In this document: positions 33,814 through 45,128 of the stretch, in pieces | Numbering within the stretch: the stretch's first letter is position 1 | Layout: each line of letters starts with the position of its first letter | Source: Apiotrichum sp. Y4204 | Lineage: Eukaryota; Basidiomycota; Tremellomycetes; Trichosporonales; Trichosporonaceae | Length of the DNA stretch: 64,000 bases | Assembly (NCBI GenBank): GCA_025531455.1 | Contig: JAMYHL010000043.1 | Location: 248,001-312,000, forward strand | Reading direction: 5' to 3' | Made by a program: the position numbers and the translations under genes | Notes under the pieces: model-generated | Databases searched by the model: none | What the model saw: the letters and a program-made list of their open reading frames with translations, nothing else | What the model was told of the DNA's origin: nothing

Positions 33814-34425
33814 ATGGCGTCCCCGACCTCAAGCCACCCGTCGTACCGTCTGAGCTGTGCGCCGCCCATCCCAGTCCGCCCTCCTCCTCGTAGATTCTAC
33901 GTGGGTGCGAAACGAGGCTCCGGCCATCACTTGGTGAGCCTCACGCCTTCCACGCTAAGCGCCACTAATGACTAGTATCTCTGTAGCGTGCTGCACGCCT
34001 GCTGGCGCTCACGCATTGAGTATGAGAAGAAGGTTCCGATCCCGATGGACCGCAAGAAGCGCTACGACTACGTGCCCCCGGGGCCGTCGCCGCTCGCCAC
34101 GACGTATGTCCACCGTCACCGTCGTGGTGGGAAGGAAACCGGCAAGGCGCGCCTCGATAAAGCAAAGCGCAAGGCGGCGACGCGCGAGGCCGAGGACTCT
34201 CTGTACCTTGACAACATCGACGATGTGCTTCCTCTTTCGATGTCCGCCCTTTCTGTACACGTATCCGAAGAGAAGCGCGTCAACAAGCTGCTCAAGCCTC
34301 GCCACCCTTCGATTAACCGCATCTCCATGGCTGCTCGTATCAAGAAGACTAGCCGCGCCAAGTTCAAGGAGCGTCACGCGAAGCGGCTGGAGCTGGAGGA
34401 AACTGCTATCAACGGACCTGTGTAG
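33814..34425 (+). CDS. Basic orphan protein, paralogue family member 2
   Basis: 189 aa from exons 33814-33933 and 33976-34425, phase-0 intron of 42 nt. Begins MASPTSSHPSYRLS. Exon 2 opens YLCSVLHACWRSRIEYEKKV, aligning with member 1, then KRYDYVPPGPSPL, HRHRRGGKETGKAR and the C-terminal block ARIKKTSRAKFKERHAKRL plus EETAINGPV. The choice of acceptor (ACTAG before TATCTC) is supported by this alignment and by frame; another AG seven codons later breaks the frame. Function unknown. Convergent with member 3 (256 bp between stops). Confidence 0.78.
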
Positions 34426-34681
34426 AACGACACTCAAGTAAAGACGCAGATTACCAGTAGCTTGTAGTAGTTTGTGCAGTAATGCATGCATAGCCAAGAA
34501 ACAGTTGCAAGCCTCAATACAAAACCGGTCGGCATTACATCAAGTGTGACTGGAGGAGAACATAAGGACATGAGACGAGACGTGGTGTAGTGAAAAGGCG
34601 TGAGAGAGAGGGTACTACAGATACCATAAGGGGGAAGCACGAGAGTATGGTGTCGCGAAGAATGTCCGTAAGTCGAAACGA

Positions 34682-35393
34682 TCAAGGCGTTTGCGCGTTG
34701 TGATCAATGTCGCGGAGACTGGGCCCATTGATGGCCAGCTCCTCCATGGCAAGTTGCTGAGCTCGGCGCATCCGACGCGCGTGTGTGCGGGCGCCGCTGC
34801 CGTGCTTTTTGCGTGCGATTCCATTTGAACCGCCATTCTTCTTGAAAGGCTTGAGCACAAGTTCGTCTGCAGGGAAAGTAGGCGACCATGCACAGCCAGC
34901 GGAGCTGAAGGAGGAGAACGAGCTCACAGTAGACTGCGAAAGCTTGCTGTGGCGAGCCAGTCGTCGAGCACGAAGTTTGGCGGTGAGCACCGCCTCACGC
35001 AGGGCAACCTTGAGACGGGCGAGTTGGATCTTGGCACGACCGTGATCGCGGCCGCTGCGCCCGCGACGATGTTTCTTAACCGTGATGACATTTCTGAGGG
35101 ACGACGGCAACGATCCAATGCGCAGGGGCTTTGCCGGGAAATGGACGCGTCGCTTGAAGGCAATCGTGCCAGGATACATTTTGGTGTCCTGGGTAGATTA
35201 GCAACGCTCATTCAGCACTCTAAAGAATAAGACTCACTTCGTATTTCTCGCGTAGCTCCTCCTTCCAGTCCTTCCACTCAGTCTTAGGCTTGACCTTCTT
35301 GCGCGAGCGGGAGGAAGAGCGCAGCCAGTTTCCCGGAATCTTTGAAGGGTGCACGCGAATGCAGCGGAAAGGGTTGGCGTGCACCGCGACCAT
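34682..35393 (-). CDS. Basic orphan protein, paralogue family member 3 (diverged)
   Basis: 220 aa from exons 35393-35238 and 35188-34682, phase-0 intron of 49 nt. The N-terminus differs (MVAVHANPFRCIRVHPSKIP), but the core SLPSSLRNVI and HRRGRSGRDHGRAK aligns with members 1 and 2, and the C-terminal block RTHARRMRRAQQL, EELAINGP is shared, here followed by 13 extra residues. Same two-exon plan. Roughly one residue in four is Arg or Lys. Function unknown. Confidence 0.75.
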
Positions 35394-35997
35394 GACGAGA
35401 CTGCAAAAGGAGAAGAGACGGGGGAGCCGTGACAGGAAGGGAAGGAGAGGGGGAGGGGGTGGCAAGACGATGAAGCGTTGAGAAAAGATGAGTTGTGATG
35501 CTGAGCTTGGGGAGTACTTATATGTACTCTGGCTAGCAGTTCGGCCTGCGGTCGCTGCATGCAGTCTCTGCCGTGAGTGATTTCTTTTTAGGTTGTGGAA
35601 TGTGGTGTGTGGGATGCGCATCTTTGCTGTTAGTGTCGTTTTGCCAGAGCTTCGCGAGATCTCTTTTCCGCAGCACAGTTTTTACACAGCGGGTGGGGGG
35701 TGGGGGTGGCAGAGTCATCGTCAGCCTGACTCAGCTCGTGAGCATGACGCGGAGCTCAGAGCGGGGATCTGTCCGGGACAGTGTACATTGTCACTCCTCT
35801 TTCTCAGCCTGTCATCCTTCCTTCCTCTTTCAACATCTTTCGTTCACTCCTTCTCTCTCTCCCTCTCGCTCTCTCCCTCTCTCTCTATCTCTCTTTTTCT
35901 CTCTTGCTCCATTCTCTCCTTTGCCCTGTCTTTTGCTCCTCTTGTTCTCTTCGCCTTTGCTCATACTCTCCTCTCCTCTTCTTTTCCTCTCACCGTC
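35394..35997. other. Divergent promoter with long pyrimidine tract
   Basis: 604 bp between family member 3 (-) and the 789-aa orphan (+). From 35811 to 35996 the plus strand is dominated by CT repeats, a promoter/5' UTR signature for the orphan gene. A G-rich run (GGGTGGGGGGTGGGGG) is near 35690-35708. TATAAG on the minus strand near 35517 may serve member 3. Confidence 0.5.
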
Positions 35998-38443
35998 ATG
36001 GTTGATGGTCAGTCTCAGCGAGAGCGAATTAAAGAGGCCCAACTTACTCTTCCCGACGCCAGTCTTCCGTCTTTGGCGGAGGCTCATCAAGATCTCCGGC
36101 TCTATCCTCCTCGCGGCTCTCTTCTCACCTCAACCGGCGCCCCGTTCATATCGCTCAACGAAGAAAAATTGAACTCCTTTGTCATTTCGATGGGCTCCCG
36201 CAGACCAGAGAAAGCAGAGCTCATGATGTCCCGCTGCCTCTTTCAAGGTTTTTTTCAATGCCTCCCACACGAAACGGATCCGTGGGAAGACAGCTCGCTG
36301 TTCTGCTATCGCCCAATCTCCGGGATCGAAACCAGGGCCGCTGTTCCTGTCGAAAGCACACGGGCGTTTGCAGCCTATTTGAAGTATCTTGACGTATCGG
36401 CGCGAATCCAACCCTGCTCGGCGCGGGAACTGTTTGACGAGCGAATCCTAGCTGTGTCCACTCCAGACCACCCGGGTGTTCTCGACGGCATCGTCGAAAC
36501 GCAGTCCATTCATCCGCTCCCACCAACCCCGTTAACGATCAACATTGAAAGCGAGCTCCACAAGCTAGCGGTTGAGACCTTGTCGCCGGAGCGCCGGCAT
36601 GCCCTTCATCTTCAACATTGTTGCCCGTGGGCTAGCGTCGTCGGAAATGGCGAGTGTCGTTGTCTCGGTTACTCAAAAGAGGATCCCCGCACTAGACTGG
36701 TGAGTAAAGGGGCTTTGATACCTGACAATATGCTTGTCAGCACTCGCTTACACACAGCCAGTTCTCCTTCCCCAGATGGTCTTTGGTCTCGAAGGCTCTA
36801 AAGAAATGCGCGAGCACATTGAGCATGCCTCGCAACAGCCCGACTTCTTGAAGGAGCGGCAGATTGAGCATGAGCGAGAAGAACAAGCCAAATACCGCAA
36901 ACACCAGGATACTGTAGCCCGCCGGGCCGTGAGTGTCGGACTCCTCCGCCTTCTCGCAGCGCACGAGATGTCGGGCAGCGTCTACGGCTGCGCCGTCGTC
37001 GGTGTCCGCTTTGCGCGCTTTTTTGTCTTGGGCCTGCATCGAATCGCGGTAGAGATTCTGCCTGCCGAGGAGCTGTTCATTCCCCGCCCCATAGAGTGGG
37101 ACCCTCTGGACCAAGCGGAATCCAGAAAAGGAATCTATGTTCCAAAAGCGAACCGACGGGCAGTCTCTCCCCCGTCGCGTCCTCAGACGCCACCGCGCAC
37201 TGTTCCACCCCCATCGACAACGACGAAAGACGAGCCCAAGACACCCACTGCGCCGCAAAATCGCTCGTTCAGTGCCACCTCAAGTCACGAGGTTCGGTAT
37301 GGTATTCCGCAGATTGACGACATTCCTGCCCCGCATGTTCTAAACACACCTCCCCAACCCTCGAAAACTCGTCTGTGGAGGCGGAGAAGCTCCTCAAACA
37401 ATTCATCCTCCCTTCCGTTATTGGCAAGATTGGGGAATGTCGTGTCTCGCACTGAGCCTCAAACCCGTCAGTCAGCTGGGTCTTCGACTCGTCCGTTTCC
37501 CGCGATCTCGCGCCTCCCTCTCCCACAGATCTCGCAAAACGCGGTCATTCCGGAGAAGCGTAAGCGCACACCGCTAAAGCCTCGTCACCGACTACTTGGC
37601 GACAACCCAGGACCTCTACTGCCGCCGGACACTCGCTCGGGAGTGTCATACAACGAACTCTTCACCAACGATCTTTACAGCCGTCTTCCGTGGAGTCTTG
37701 GCAGTGATACCAAAAAACGTTCTTTGACTGAAGTTCCCAAGATTAATCCGATTGACGATCCCGACATGGACTACTTTGTTGAGGAAGAGCTTCCCATCTA
37801 TACCCCCAAATTTGACCCCAACGCGGCCCACGCCTTGTCCAACCTCCTCTTTGCTGCTATGATTCGCATTGGGCAGCATCCCATTCCACCGACCAGTAGC
37901 TCTCACAGTCCTTCGCCCATCACAAACTATCTACCCCAGGGGGCCATTATGGGCGCCCTTGCCGAGGTGTCATCGTTTCCTATGGAGCTGGTAGAGCCAA
38001 TCGTCAAGCACGCCTGGGTCCTAGGTCATCCCAAATGGGCTTCAGAACTAGAGCAGGACGAGGACTCGTTCAAGGGAACCACTGTCAAGCTCGCCACGCC
38101 GGAGAGGAACGAATACGACGACAGCGACGACATCGACGACTTTGTCACCAACTCTCCTGGAGATACCTTCACTTATTGCCCCAACCCTTCTTTTTTGAAC
38201 CGACCTCCTCAGCCACGCATTCAAGGTTCTTCCACCCGTAAACAAGCTCCCAGCCTATACGCCGCAGAGAACGCCCTTCACGATACGGTCCGGTTTGTGC
38301 CTGTCTCACGTGGGGAAATGGAAGCTCTCATTACGCGGCAGCTCATTACCGACCGGAGCAGGTACTTTGCGACCTATCCCCGCAAGTGCTGGCCACAGCA
38401 CTGGGCCAAGCAGGTCGGCCGTCACTCGATAAATTCACTGTAG
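35998..38443 (+). CDS. Orphan 789-aa protein, low-complexity middle
   Basis: Exons 35998-36699 and 36776-38443, intron 76 nt with a pyrimidine-rich CTCCTTCCCCAG acceptor; both joins are phase 0 (exon 1 is exactly 234 codons). The N-terminal third is a mixed folded-looking region, followed by a charged helix (EGSKEMREHIEHASQQ, ERQIEHEREEQAKYRKH) and one hydrophobic stretch (SVYGCAVVGVRFARFFVLG). A long Ser/Pro/Thr-rich part with basic clusters (EKRKRTPLKPRHR) is next, then an acidic segment YDDSDDIDDF and a conserved-looking C-terminus. Codon use is less GC3-biased than in the catabolic genes. No family recognised. Confidence 0.7.
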
Positions 38444-38676
38444 CAAGGGTAAGAAATGCTCAGAGACACCTCATGCACTCCGCATTCTTGTTTGAAAGGT
38501 TTCAATTAGTCTCAAGTACTGGCTCAATATAATCAGTGTATTGCTGATTGTCTGACAAAGTGACTTACAAGGGAAAGCACTCACAAAGCCCGGTGACAAA
38601 ATGATGGCAATCCTGAGGGAGTGGCGAGTCCGTAACGTTGGCTCTCCTCGGCTTGAACTCGAAGAGCGGCGTTCTG

Positions 38677-39315
38677 ATGGCAGATGGTGAAAATGTTCTC
38701 TACCTTGAGGAAAACTCAACGTTCGTAACCGGCAACGCTCGAGGGCAAACAACTCGCAAAGTGCGTTCGGCCCCAAACACACAACTCAGCATCGCCACGG
38801 TTGCCCCCACCACAAATGTGTGTCTAGGAAATTACCAATCGGTTGCACAGCAGCTGACCTGCGGGCACTGCCCACACAGGAACTTTGCACACACACTGCA
38901 CACCTTTTGTGACATTTGCTGGCATGTCTGTGTGGGCCTTCCGCGAGCAAGCTGCAGCGCTGGACAACCGGGACTGGTAGGAGAATTCCGACACAATGAC
39001 TGCTCCGAGCCGACGCCGTGCCCTTATTGTTTTCCAGAACTCCGATCTGCGTCTCTGCAGGATGGATTTTTGTGGACTGTGCATGCCTACATAAAGGAGA
39101 ACGAGCTGCAGACTTGCATGTTGACTGTACATCATCACCCATGGACTTGCATGTCGCACTCGCATTCGCTCGCACCAACAACTCACCAGGCCGCCCAGCC
39201 AGGAACACGCCACGCTCTCCCTCCCTGGAACGCGCTAGGACCAGTCTTCCAAAATAGGAAACCCCAATCTTTGCAGGAAATGGACAGGGAAGCGCGCAGC
39301 TTGCTTCTTTGCTGA
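38677..39315 (+). CDS. Possible Cys-rich small protein (three CxxC motifs)
   Basis: A 212-codon open frame from ATG 38677 to TGA 39313-39315. In the middle it has LTCGHCPHRNFAHTLHTFCD (Cys-x2-Cys), FCDICWHVC and PCPYCFPEL, three CxxC pairs with nearby His, a pattern of small zinc-binding domains. Against it: weak codon bias, no clear promoter, and an opposite-strand frame of similar length. Treat as a candidate gene. Confidence 0.35.
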   Translation: MADGENVLYLEENSTFVTGNARGQTTRKVRSAPNTQLSIATVAPTTNVCLGNYQSVAQQLTCGHCPHRNFAHTLHTFCDICWHVCVGLPRASCSAGQPGLVGEFRHNDCSEPTPCPYCFPELRSASLQDGFLWTVHAYIKENELQTCMLTVHHHPWTCMSHSHSLAPTTHQAAQPGTRHALPPWNALGPVFQNRKPQSLQEMDREARSLLLC

Positions 39316-40622
39316 GACAAACCACGGCCTAGGTGCGACTAACCACCGTGTTATCAGCTTCTTATCTCGCCGCAGCGCGAATAAATATTATCGCGGAGAG
39401 AGCCCTCTCAGAACGAACAAAAGGATGCTTCTTGGCATGGAATGTCGCTGTCATTAACTGAGAATATCTAATCGATAAAAGCAGCAGCTAGCCTGAGTTC
39501 CTTCAAATATCAATCACCCTTCTCTCACCACCACCGGCGTCGTGACCGCTTCGCATTCCGCAACACCTCGCCATGGAAATGGGTACACGAATTTCCTCCC
39601 AAAGCAGTCACATGAGGGAGACGAGAAGCATGCTCGTGTGTATGTTTGCTGACCTCGAGGCCACCTCATTTCTGACATTGCTATGAGGGAAGACGAGTGG
39701 ATACCAGCCTCCTACACTCGGGTCCGTGCGGGATGAGAGTGGATGATGAAGGCACTCTTGTGTGTGTCGACCTCTACGGTGGGGGGCATGGCAGGTGCAG
39801 CACCCCGCACCCAGCTGGCCAAGCGAGCCAGAGCTGTCGAGAGAAAGTATAACCCCCGCCCTCATCCTTGATTCCTCTTTCTCTATCCCCCAACCCTCCA
39901 ACCGACCAGGCAATATCGCCATTTCCCACCTTTCAGCAACAACGAACGACAACTCGCACCCAATCGTGAGTAGCATGGCCTCCCCTCGCACCCTCTTTCT
40001 CCTCGCCATGCGGCCGGGGTCGTCGCTTGCTCGGCGTCGTCACTGTCGGCGCCGAGCTCGAGAGCAATGTTTGCCACTTGTTACTCTGGTCGCTGGCCTC
40101 TCTCGCTCTCTCGCACTCTCCCTGGTCTCCTTCTTCCGCCTTTCTCCTTCCCTCGCAGCCTCGCACTTCCTCTCCCTGTCTCTCACTCCGTTCGCACTGC
40201 CCTCGCATCACCTCCTGCTCTATGCCACTATCCGTGTCTTTCTTTACTCCTGGTGCCACTGCTACTTCAGCTTTAACCGCGCACATTGCCTTTGCAGTGG
40301 TCCCCGGCACCTTGACCGCTTTATGTTCTTTCAGCTGCATTTTTCACCCACTGCTAGTCTTGCTCCCTCCATTCTATCGGTAGCGCTTGTTATCTTTGCT
40401 GCATTGCTCGGCGCCACGGTGGCCTACAGCCAGCCCCCATGGCGGTTCTGCGGCTTCTGCCTCGTTTCTGTGTCCATGTTTGCTGTTGGCTGTGGCGAAC
40501 AACATGTGCCTTCCCTGTGTGCACCCCCTTGTGGCCTTTCTTACCGCCTCAATCCCGATCCCCATCTTGTGCTTTTACTGTCTACATCTCACTAACTTCT
40601 ACAGATCTCCAACATCATCGAC
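39316..40622. other. Promoter and probable intron-containing 5' UTR of the next gene
   Basis: 1.3 kb. The region just upstream of the 40623 start ends CACTAAC...CTACAG (acceptor at 40604), and a strong donor GTGAGT begins at 39966, which would define a 639-nt leader intron. A long open frame in between is low-complexity, pyrimidine-derived and probably not coding. Confidence 0.45.
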
Positions 40623-41279
40623 ATGAACAACGACACCAACAACCCCGCCAACCAGACCTCCGTCACTGAGGGCGCGACTCCCCGTCGCCAGGTGCGGTTT
40701 GCCGAGAGCTTCGGCACCCCCGAGCTCGAGGACTCGCCCTCGACTACGCCTCCCAGCAGCCCTGCGCTCGGGAACGGCCCCACCGACACTCCCGTCGGCT
40801 TCACCGTTGGCCCCGCTGCCTTCGCCATCGGCACCCCCAGCCCCGCCCCCCGCCGTCCCCGCGCCCGCCAGGCCGCTCAGGAGGCGCAGGTGCTTGCGCG
40901 TTTTGCCGGCCTCCGCCTCCACGGCCCGACCGGTCCGGTCAACACCACCCCCACGATCCAGCGCCGCCGTGTTATCACGGAACCCCTGCGCCAGGACCGC
41001 GTCCCCCTGGCGACCATGGGTACCGTTGCGCTGACGACCTCGCGCAACGGCAACCTCGCCCGTGCCCGCCGCGTCTCCTCCCCCATCCGCCCGTTCGTGG
41101 ACGTTGACGAGGAGGAAGAAGACAGCAAGGGCAAGCGCAACGTGCGCCGCCGTCGTGGCCGCAAGCCTTCTTGCGGCGGCTACCCCGGCTTTGTTGTCTT
41201 TCGGGACCCGGAGGACGATGATGACAACAAGGAGAACATTCCTCCTCCTATGGCCCCCATGCTGGGCCGCATCCGTTAG
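40623..41279 (+). CDS. Orphan nuclear-looking protein with RVxF and KEN motifs
   Basis: 218 aa, single coding exon, TAG 41277-41279. Near the N-terminus RRQVRFAES contains a V24-R25-F26 PP1-docking (RVxF) motif. The middle is Pro/Thr/Arg-rich and disordered. Toward the end are an acidic run (VDVDEEEEDSKG), a bipartite basic cluster KRNVRRRRGRK that could be a nuclear signal, and DDDNKENIPPP, a textbook KENxxP box (203-205) for APC/C recognition. This suggests a cell-cycle-regulated nuclear phosphatase partner (inference). No family recognised. Confidence 0.7.
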   Translation: MNNDTNNPANQTSVTEGATPRRQVRFAESFGTPELEDSPSTTPPSSPALGNGPTDTPVGFTVGPAAFAIGTPSPAPRRPRARQAAQEAQVLARFAGLRLHGPTGPVNTTPTIQRRRVITEPLRQDRVPLATMGTVALTTSRNGNLARARRVSSPIRPFVDVDEEEEDSKGKRNVRRRRGRKPSCGGYPGFVVFRDPEDDDDNKENIPPPMAPMLGRIR

Positions 41280-42024
41280 GATGGGGATGTTCTCCTTTCG
41301 TCACCGGGTCCCGTCGATTCTCGCGCCGTGCGGCATCAAGCTGGCAACCTCGGCGCGCTTATGTAGTTTGCTTTCGTAGTATACCTCCCATTCCCCATTC
41401 CCCACTCCCCTCTCCATAGTACCCATCACCTCGTCGCAACTCTTTCTTTCCTCTTGTAGCATTTTTTGCTGCTTGCTGGTAACACTTTTGTAGATTATTC
41501 ACATGTACATATTTTTTACACCCGTGGCTGCCCCAATCGACCAGGACCCAGGATTCTCCTGTGTGTGTCTATTACTTGCGGCGCCGTGGGCTCGGTTTGC
41601 CACTCGCCACACACCATTTGCCAAGCGTCATTTTCGGGGTGGGTTAGGTAGCAAAAAGAAATCAGTCGCCAAGTAAGTGACCTTTGAGGCCGTGGCACAT
41701 GCTTGGTTTCCAGTGGCAGCCTTCCTTGGTCTTTGGCCTAGTCTCCACCAAGTGCATCGTTCACTTCTCTTTCTCGCCTGAGCAAGCTGCTCTTGGTGAC
41801 CAGTGAGCAAAATGCTGCGAATGGCTTTCAAAGTGATCAGTCGCAAGTTGCACAGTGCTTCGCTAAATACTGTTTAGTTCCAGAAACCCCGGTGCATGTG
41901 TACACTGTATCACAATAAACACGCGTCAATGGATATCATGTACAGTACTCTAATGTTACAGTAGCCTCTCTAGCATCGCCGTCGCGTCGGACCCAGGAAG
42001 CTCGCCGCTGCAATCCACAGTCCC
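41280..42024. other. Intergenic, between convergent genes
   Basis: 745 bp of lower GC sequence holding presumed 3' UTRs of the two flanking orphan genes. No tRNA or ORF supported. Confidence 0.5.
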
Positions 42025-43208
42025 TTACCAGCGGGGGTAGAGCGACATCCAGAAGGCGTCGGGGACGCCGGGGATTGGCCTCGTGATGGGGAGGTCGAAA
42101 TCCGTTTCCTTATCGTAAGCTCAACTCAGTCAACAATAGATTAACTCACCACATACGGCGCCGGCATCTCCAGCTCCTCCAAGGTAAACACCATCTCCGA
42201 CGGCCGCTCGAACTCCGCCTCCAGCATCCGCGCCTCGCCCGCCGCCGCGGCCGCCAGACGCGCCTCGCGGTTAATCCGGCGCCGGATGGTCCCGGAGCGA
42301 GGCGGAGACTCCGGGGCGGTGGGGCGGCTAGTGGAGGTAGATGGGCCGACCCCGGCGGGCGAAGAGGCGCGCGCCCAGTTGAGGCGCTCGTCGTCGGTGG
42401 AGGTGTTGTCGTCCTCGTTCTCGGGGCCCTGGCGGGAGAAGACGTCGGTGTGGAAGTCCGTGCTTCCATCCGATGCATTGGCGATCAGTGACGCGTCGTC
42501 GTCGCTGTCGGTCTCGGCACTGAACAAGGTCGCGAAGGTCATATCGGAGCCTTGTGTCGAGGGAGGCGTGATAAGCCCCAGGAGAGGCGAGTGCTGGTAG
42601 GGGAAATACCCCAGTTCCACGCTGCTGTTGTACGGGGTCACGCCACCGTACGACACCTCGGAGACGTCCAGGAATTCCACCGTGACCTCCCCGGCGGGCC
42701 CCGAGCGGGCGACCTCCGCAGACGCCGGCGGCGCATCACCGCGCGTGCTCCCGCCCGTTCCGTCCTGCAACTGCCCGAAGAAGGCGCAAACCTCCAAAAG
42801 CTGGAGGACGGGGGAAGGTGAACGGGAGCATGGAGGGGGCACGTCGCCCGGCGCATTCTCGAGGGGCGACTCAATCGTGCCTGCCAGCAAGTCCTTGAGT
42901 TTCCGGACCTTGACGACCGTGGGTGTGGGATGGGAGCTGGTCGAGGAGGTCGACGACGGCGAGGAAGACGAGGCGGCATTGACGGTCGAGGACGTGGGCG
43001 GGACGTACATGACCGAGGCCGACGAGGAGGCAAGGACCGAGGACGACGCCAACAGGAGGCCCGAGGAGGAGGAAGCGGGCTGATTGTTGCCGTTCGAGAA
43101 ATGGGCCGCCTGGGGGCGGTCGAGGAGCTCGAGAGCGCCAAACAGCGAGCCGAACGTAGCCTCCTTGGGGGTGGAAGCGGTCTCTTTGATGTCGGTGAGC
43201 TTGGTCAT
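42025..43208 (-). CDS. Orphan Ser/Pro/Asp-rich protein
   Basis: ATG 43208, TAA 42025-42027. One short intron near the 3' end joins ...LEELEMPAPYV to ETDFDLPITRPIPGVPDAFW in phase 0. About 375 aa, rich in Ser, Ala, Pro and acidic residues, with poly-Ser runs and stretches such as LFSAETDSDDDASL. A charged helix (RRRINREARLAAAAAGEA) precedes the conserved-looking end WMSLYPRW. Composition suggests a mostly disordered regulatory protein. A TATAAA-like element is about 140 bp upstream on the minus strand (near 43347). Not recognised. Confidence 0.65.
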
Positions 43209-45128
43209 CGTGTTGGTAATAATGGTGGTAATGGTGGTGGCGGTGTTGTAGGTTGGAAGAGCAGCTCTAAGACTGTCAGAGAGTAGCAAGACTTGGAAGA
43301 AGTGGAGAGTTGTTGGTAGAGAGTCGGAAGACCAGAAAGCCAGGGTTTATATCCTCGCGTTTGACTGTTTGCAACGCCTGTTAACGGCCTCTTCGTCGCG
43401 CATTGCTGCACTAGATGTGGGATGCGAAAATGATGGATGTGTGTGTGCGGGTGGGTGCGAGGCGTGTGTCAAGGCCGCGCGAGTGACATACCGATGTCGC
43501 TGCGAGCTCGCACCGAGTCCGAGTCGGTGGCGGGGCGGCATAGCTGAGGTTAGTTCTCGGGAGTTGTGTGCAGCTCGCACCGGTGATCATGAATCAAGTA
43601 TCGGTGATGCGGTATGCTCATATAGTTCGTATCGTTGGCGCCATCTAGTGTGCGAGAAGATGATTGATTGTTGATATCTTCTGGAAATGAGTTGTGTGAT
43701 CGATGTCCGTGCCATGACAATAGGGGATGAGTCATGTCATTTTGCGACAGGGGATGTTGGATACGGAAACGTTGAATGACTTTGGCCAACCTAAATGAAC
43801 TCTTGATTGGACAGCACCGCAGTTTCTCATCGTGAGAGCATTGTCGAGCCTAACGCACGACACGGCCATACAGTTGCTAATCCGTTCTCTCACTGCTCGG
43901 ACTTGCCGCGGACGTTCTCCTCGGCATTAATCCTTGTCTTTGATGCCAGCTCGTACCTGCGGACAATGGACGGATGCGAGTGATGTGTCGGAGAGTTGCA
44001 CAGTTGATCGGCTCTCTGATCTCTGACTTTAAACGGGCTGCTCAACCCCTAGGCATTCATTTCCACTCCCAGTGACTGGTGTTAGGTCAGTCGTGCCCCA
44101 CTGGAAACGTAGGGGAAGACCTTTGTGTCGATGGGTCTGCCGCGGAAGTCTCAGTCAAGTCCTCATCAGTGTCTCACTCTAATGAGACTCTTGTTGGCCA
44201 TCCAATTTCCGAGAAGGACCAGGGCTCAATTGCATGTTTCCGTCTCGCCTCGTCGTGAGCGTCGTCAGTCTGGTACCAGTCCAGTGATAGCTGTGAAAGT
44301 TAGCACACACATACCCACGCACACACACATGTCGCAACTGAGGATGGTTGATGGGAGAGAAAGGACAAAGCCAACAACAACAATACACGTGGTGTGAGGG
44401 CGGCGGCGGCCGGTCGGTCTGTCGCCCCCAAGAGCCATCATCTGCCTCGGGCATCTAGGGCCTTTGGGCCCCGGCCATGCCGAGCAGCCGGTCGATCCTG
44501 ATCGCGATCACTTGGATACCAGCGGGGGCTACAAGCGCTGCACGCACTCGTAAATAGCGCTGTGATGCACACGTGCAGCATACCCACATGTGCAGGATGA
44601 GCAACAAGGTAGAAGGTTTGCACATGATCTCTTGTCGAAAAGCTTGTCATCCGCTGCCCACCTATATTTGGCGGTGTGGGGGTGTCTGTGCGGGGCTCCA
44701 TCCGGCGGCCGGCTAGCGTGGATCTGCGCGGGGCACCAGGGCACCTCGGCGATGAAGAGACAAGATAAGGAGACCGAGGAGTCGGACAATTCCCCCCCGT
44801 GGCTGGGGCTGGTCGTGTTTTATCGTTTTTGTTCTCTTCTCAACTCCTCGAGCGCTCTCTCGTCGCATGGGACGGACGAGGTGGGCGGAGTGGTGCGTAC
44901 CTCGTTTGGCGGCTGGACACGTCGAGCGCGGGACGGAACACGAGGTGACGGGCGACAAACTGACATCTTTCTTTCTCTCTCTCACTCTCACTGACCTCGT
45001 TCTTTCGCTTCAACACTGTGCTTGTTTCTGCTTTTAGCCCCCATTCCTCTTTCAAGCCCTAGTCGACATCACACTCACTCACTCACTCCTCACCCTTTCC
45101 ACCCGCTAGACTCCGTAGAATTGCGTCG
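43209..45128. other. 1.9 kb intergenic region (divergent promoter)
   Basis: Between the Ser-rich orphan (-) and the DHA1 transporter (+). Several short frames have no support. CT-rich leader with ACTC repeats (45070-45090) precedes the transporter. An ACACAC/ACGCAC-rich stretch lies at 44305-44335. Confidence 0.5.

Noticed and set aside
36734..36775. Extension of exon 2 of the 789-aa orphan upstream of 36776
   Set aside because: It would start at a non-ATG codon inside sequence that ends with a clear pyrimidine-rich acceptor; splicing 36699 to 36776 keeps phase 0.
39762..40595. Open frame rich in Leu, Ser and Phe upstream of the RVxF/KEN protein
   Set aside because: Composition reflects a pyrimidine-rich leader; it ends at a strong acceptor (CACTAAC...CTACAG), so it is more likely a 5' UTR intron.
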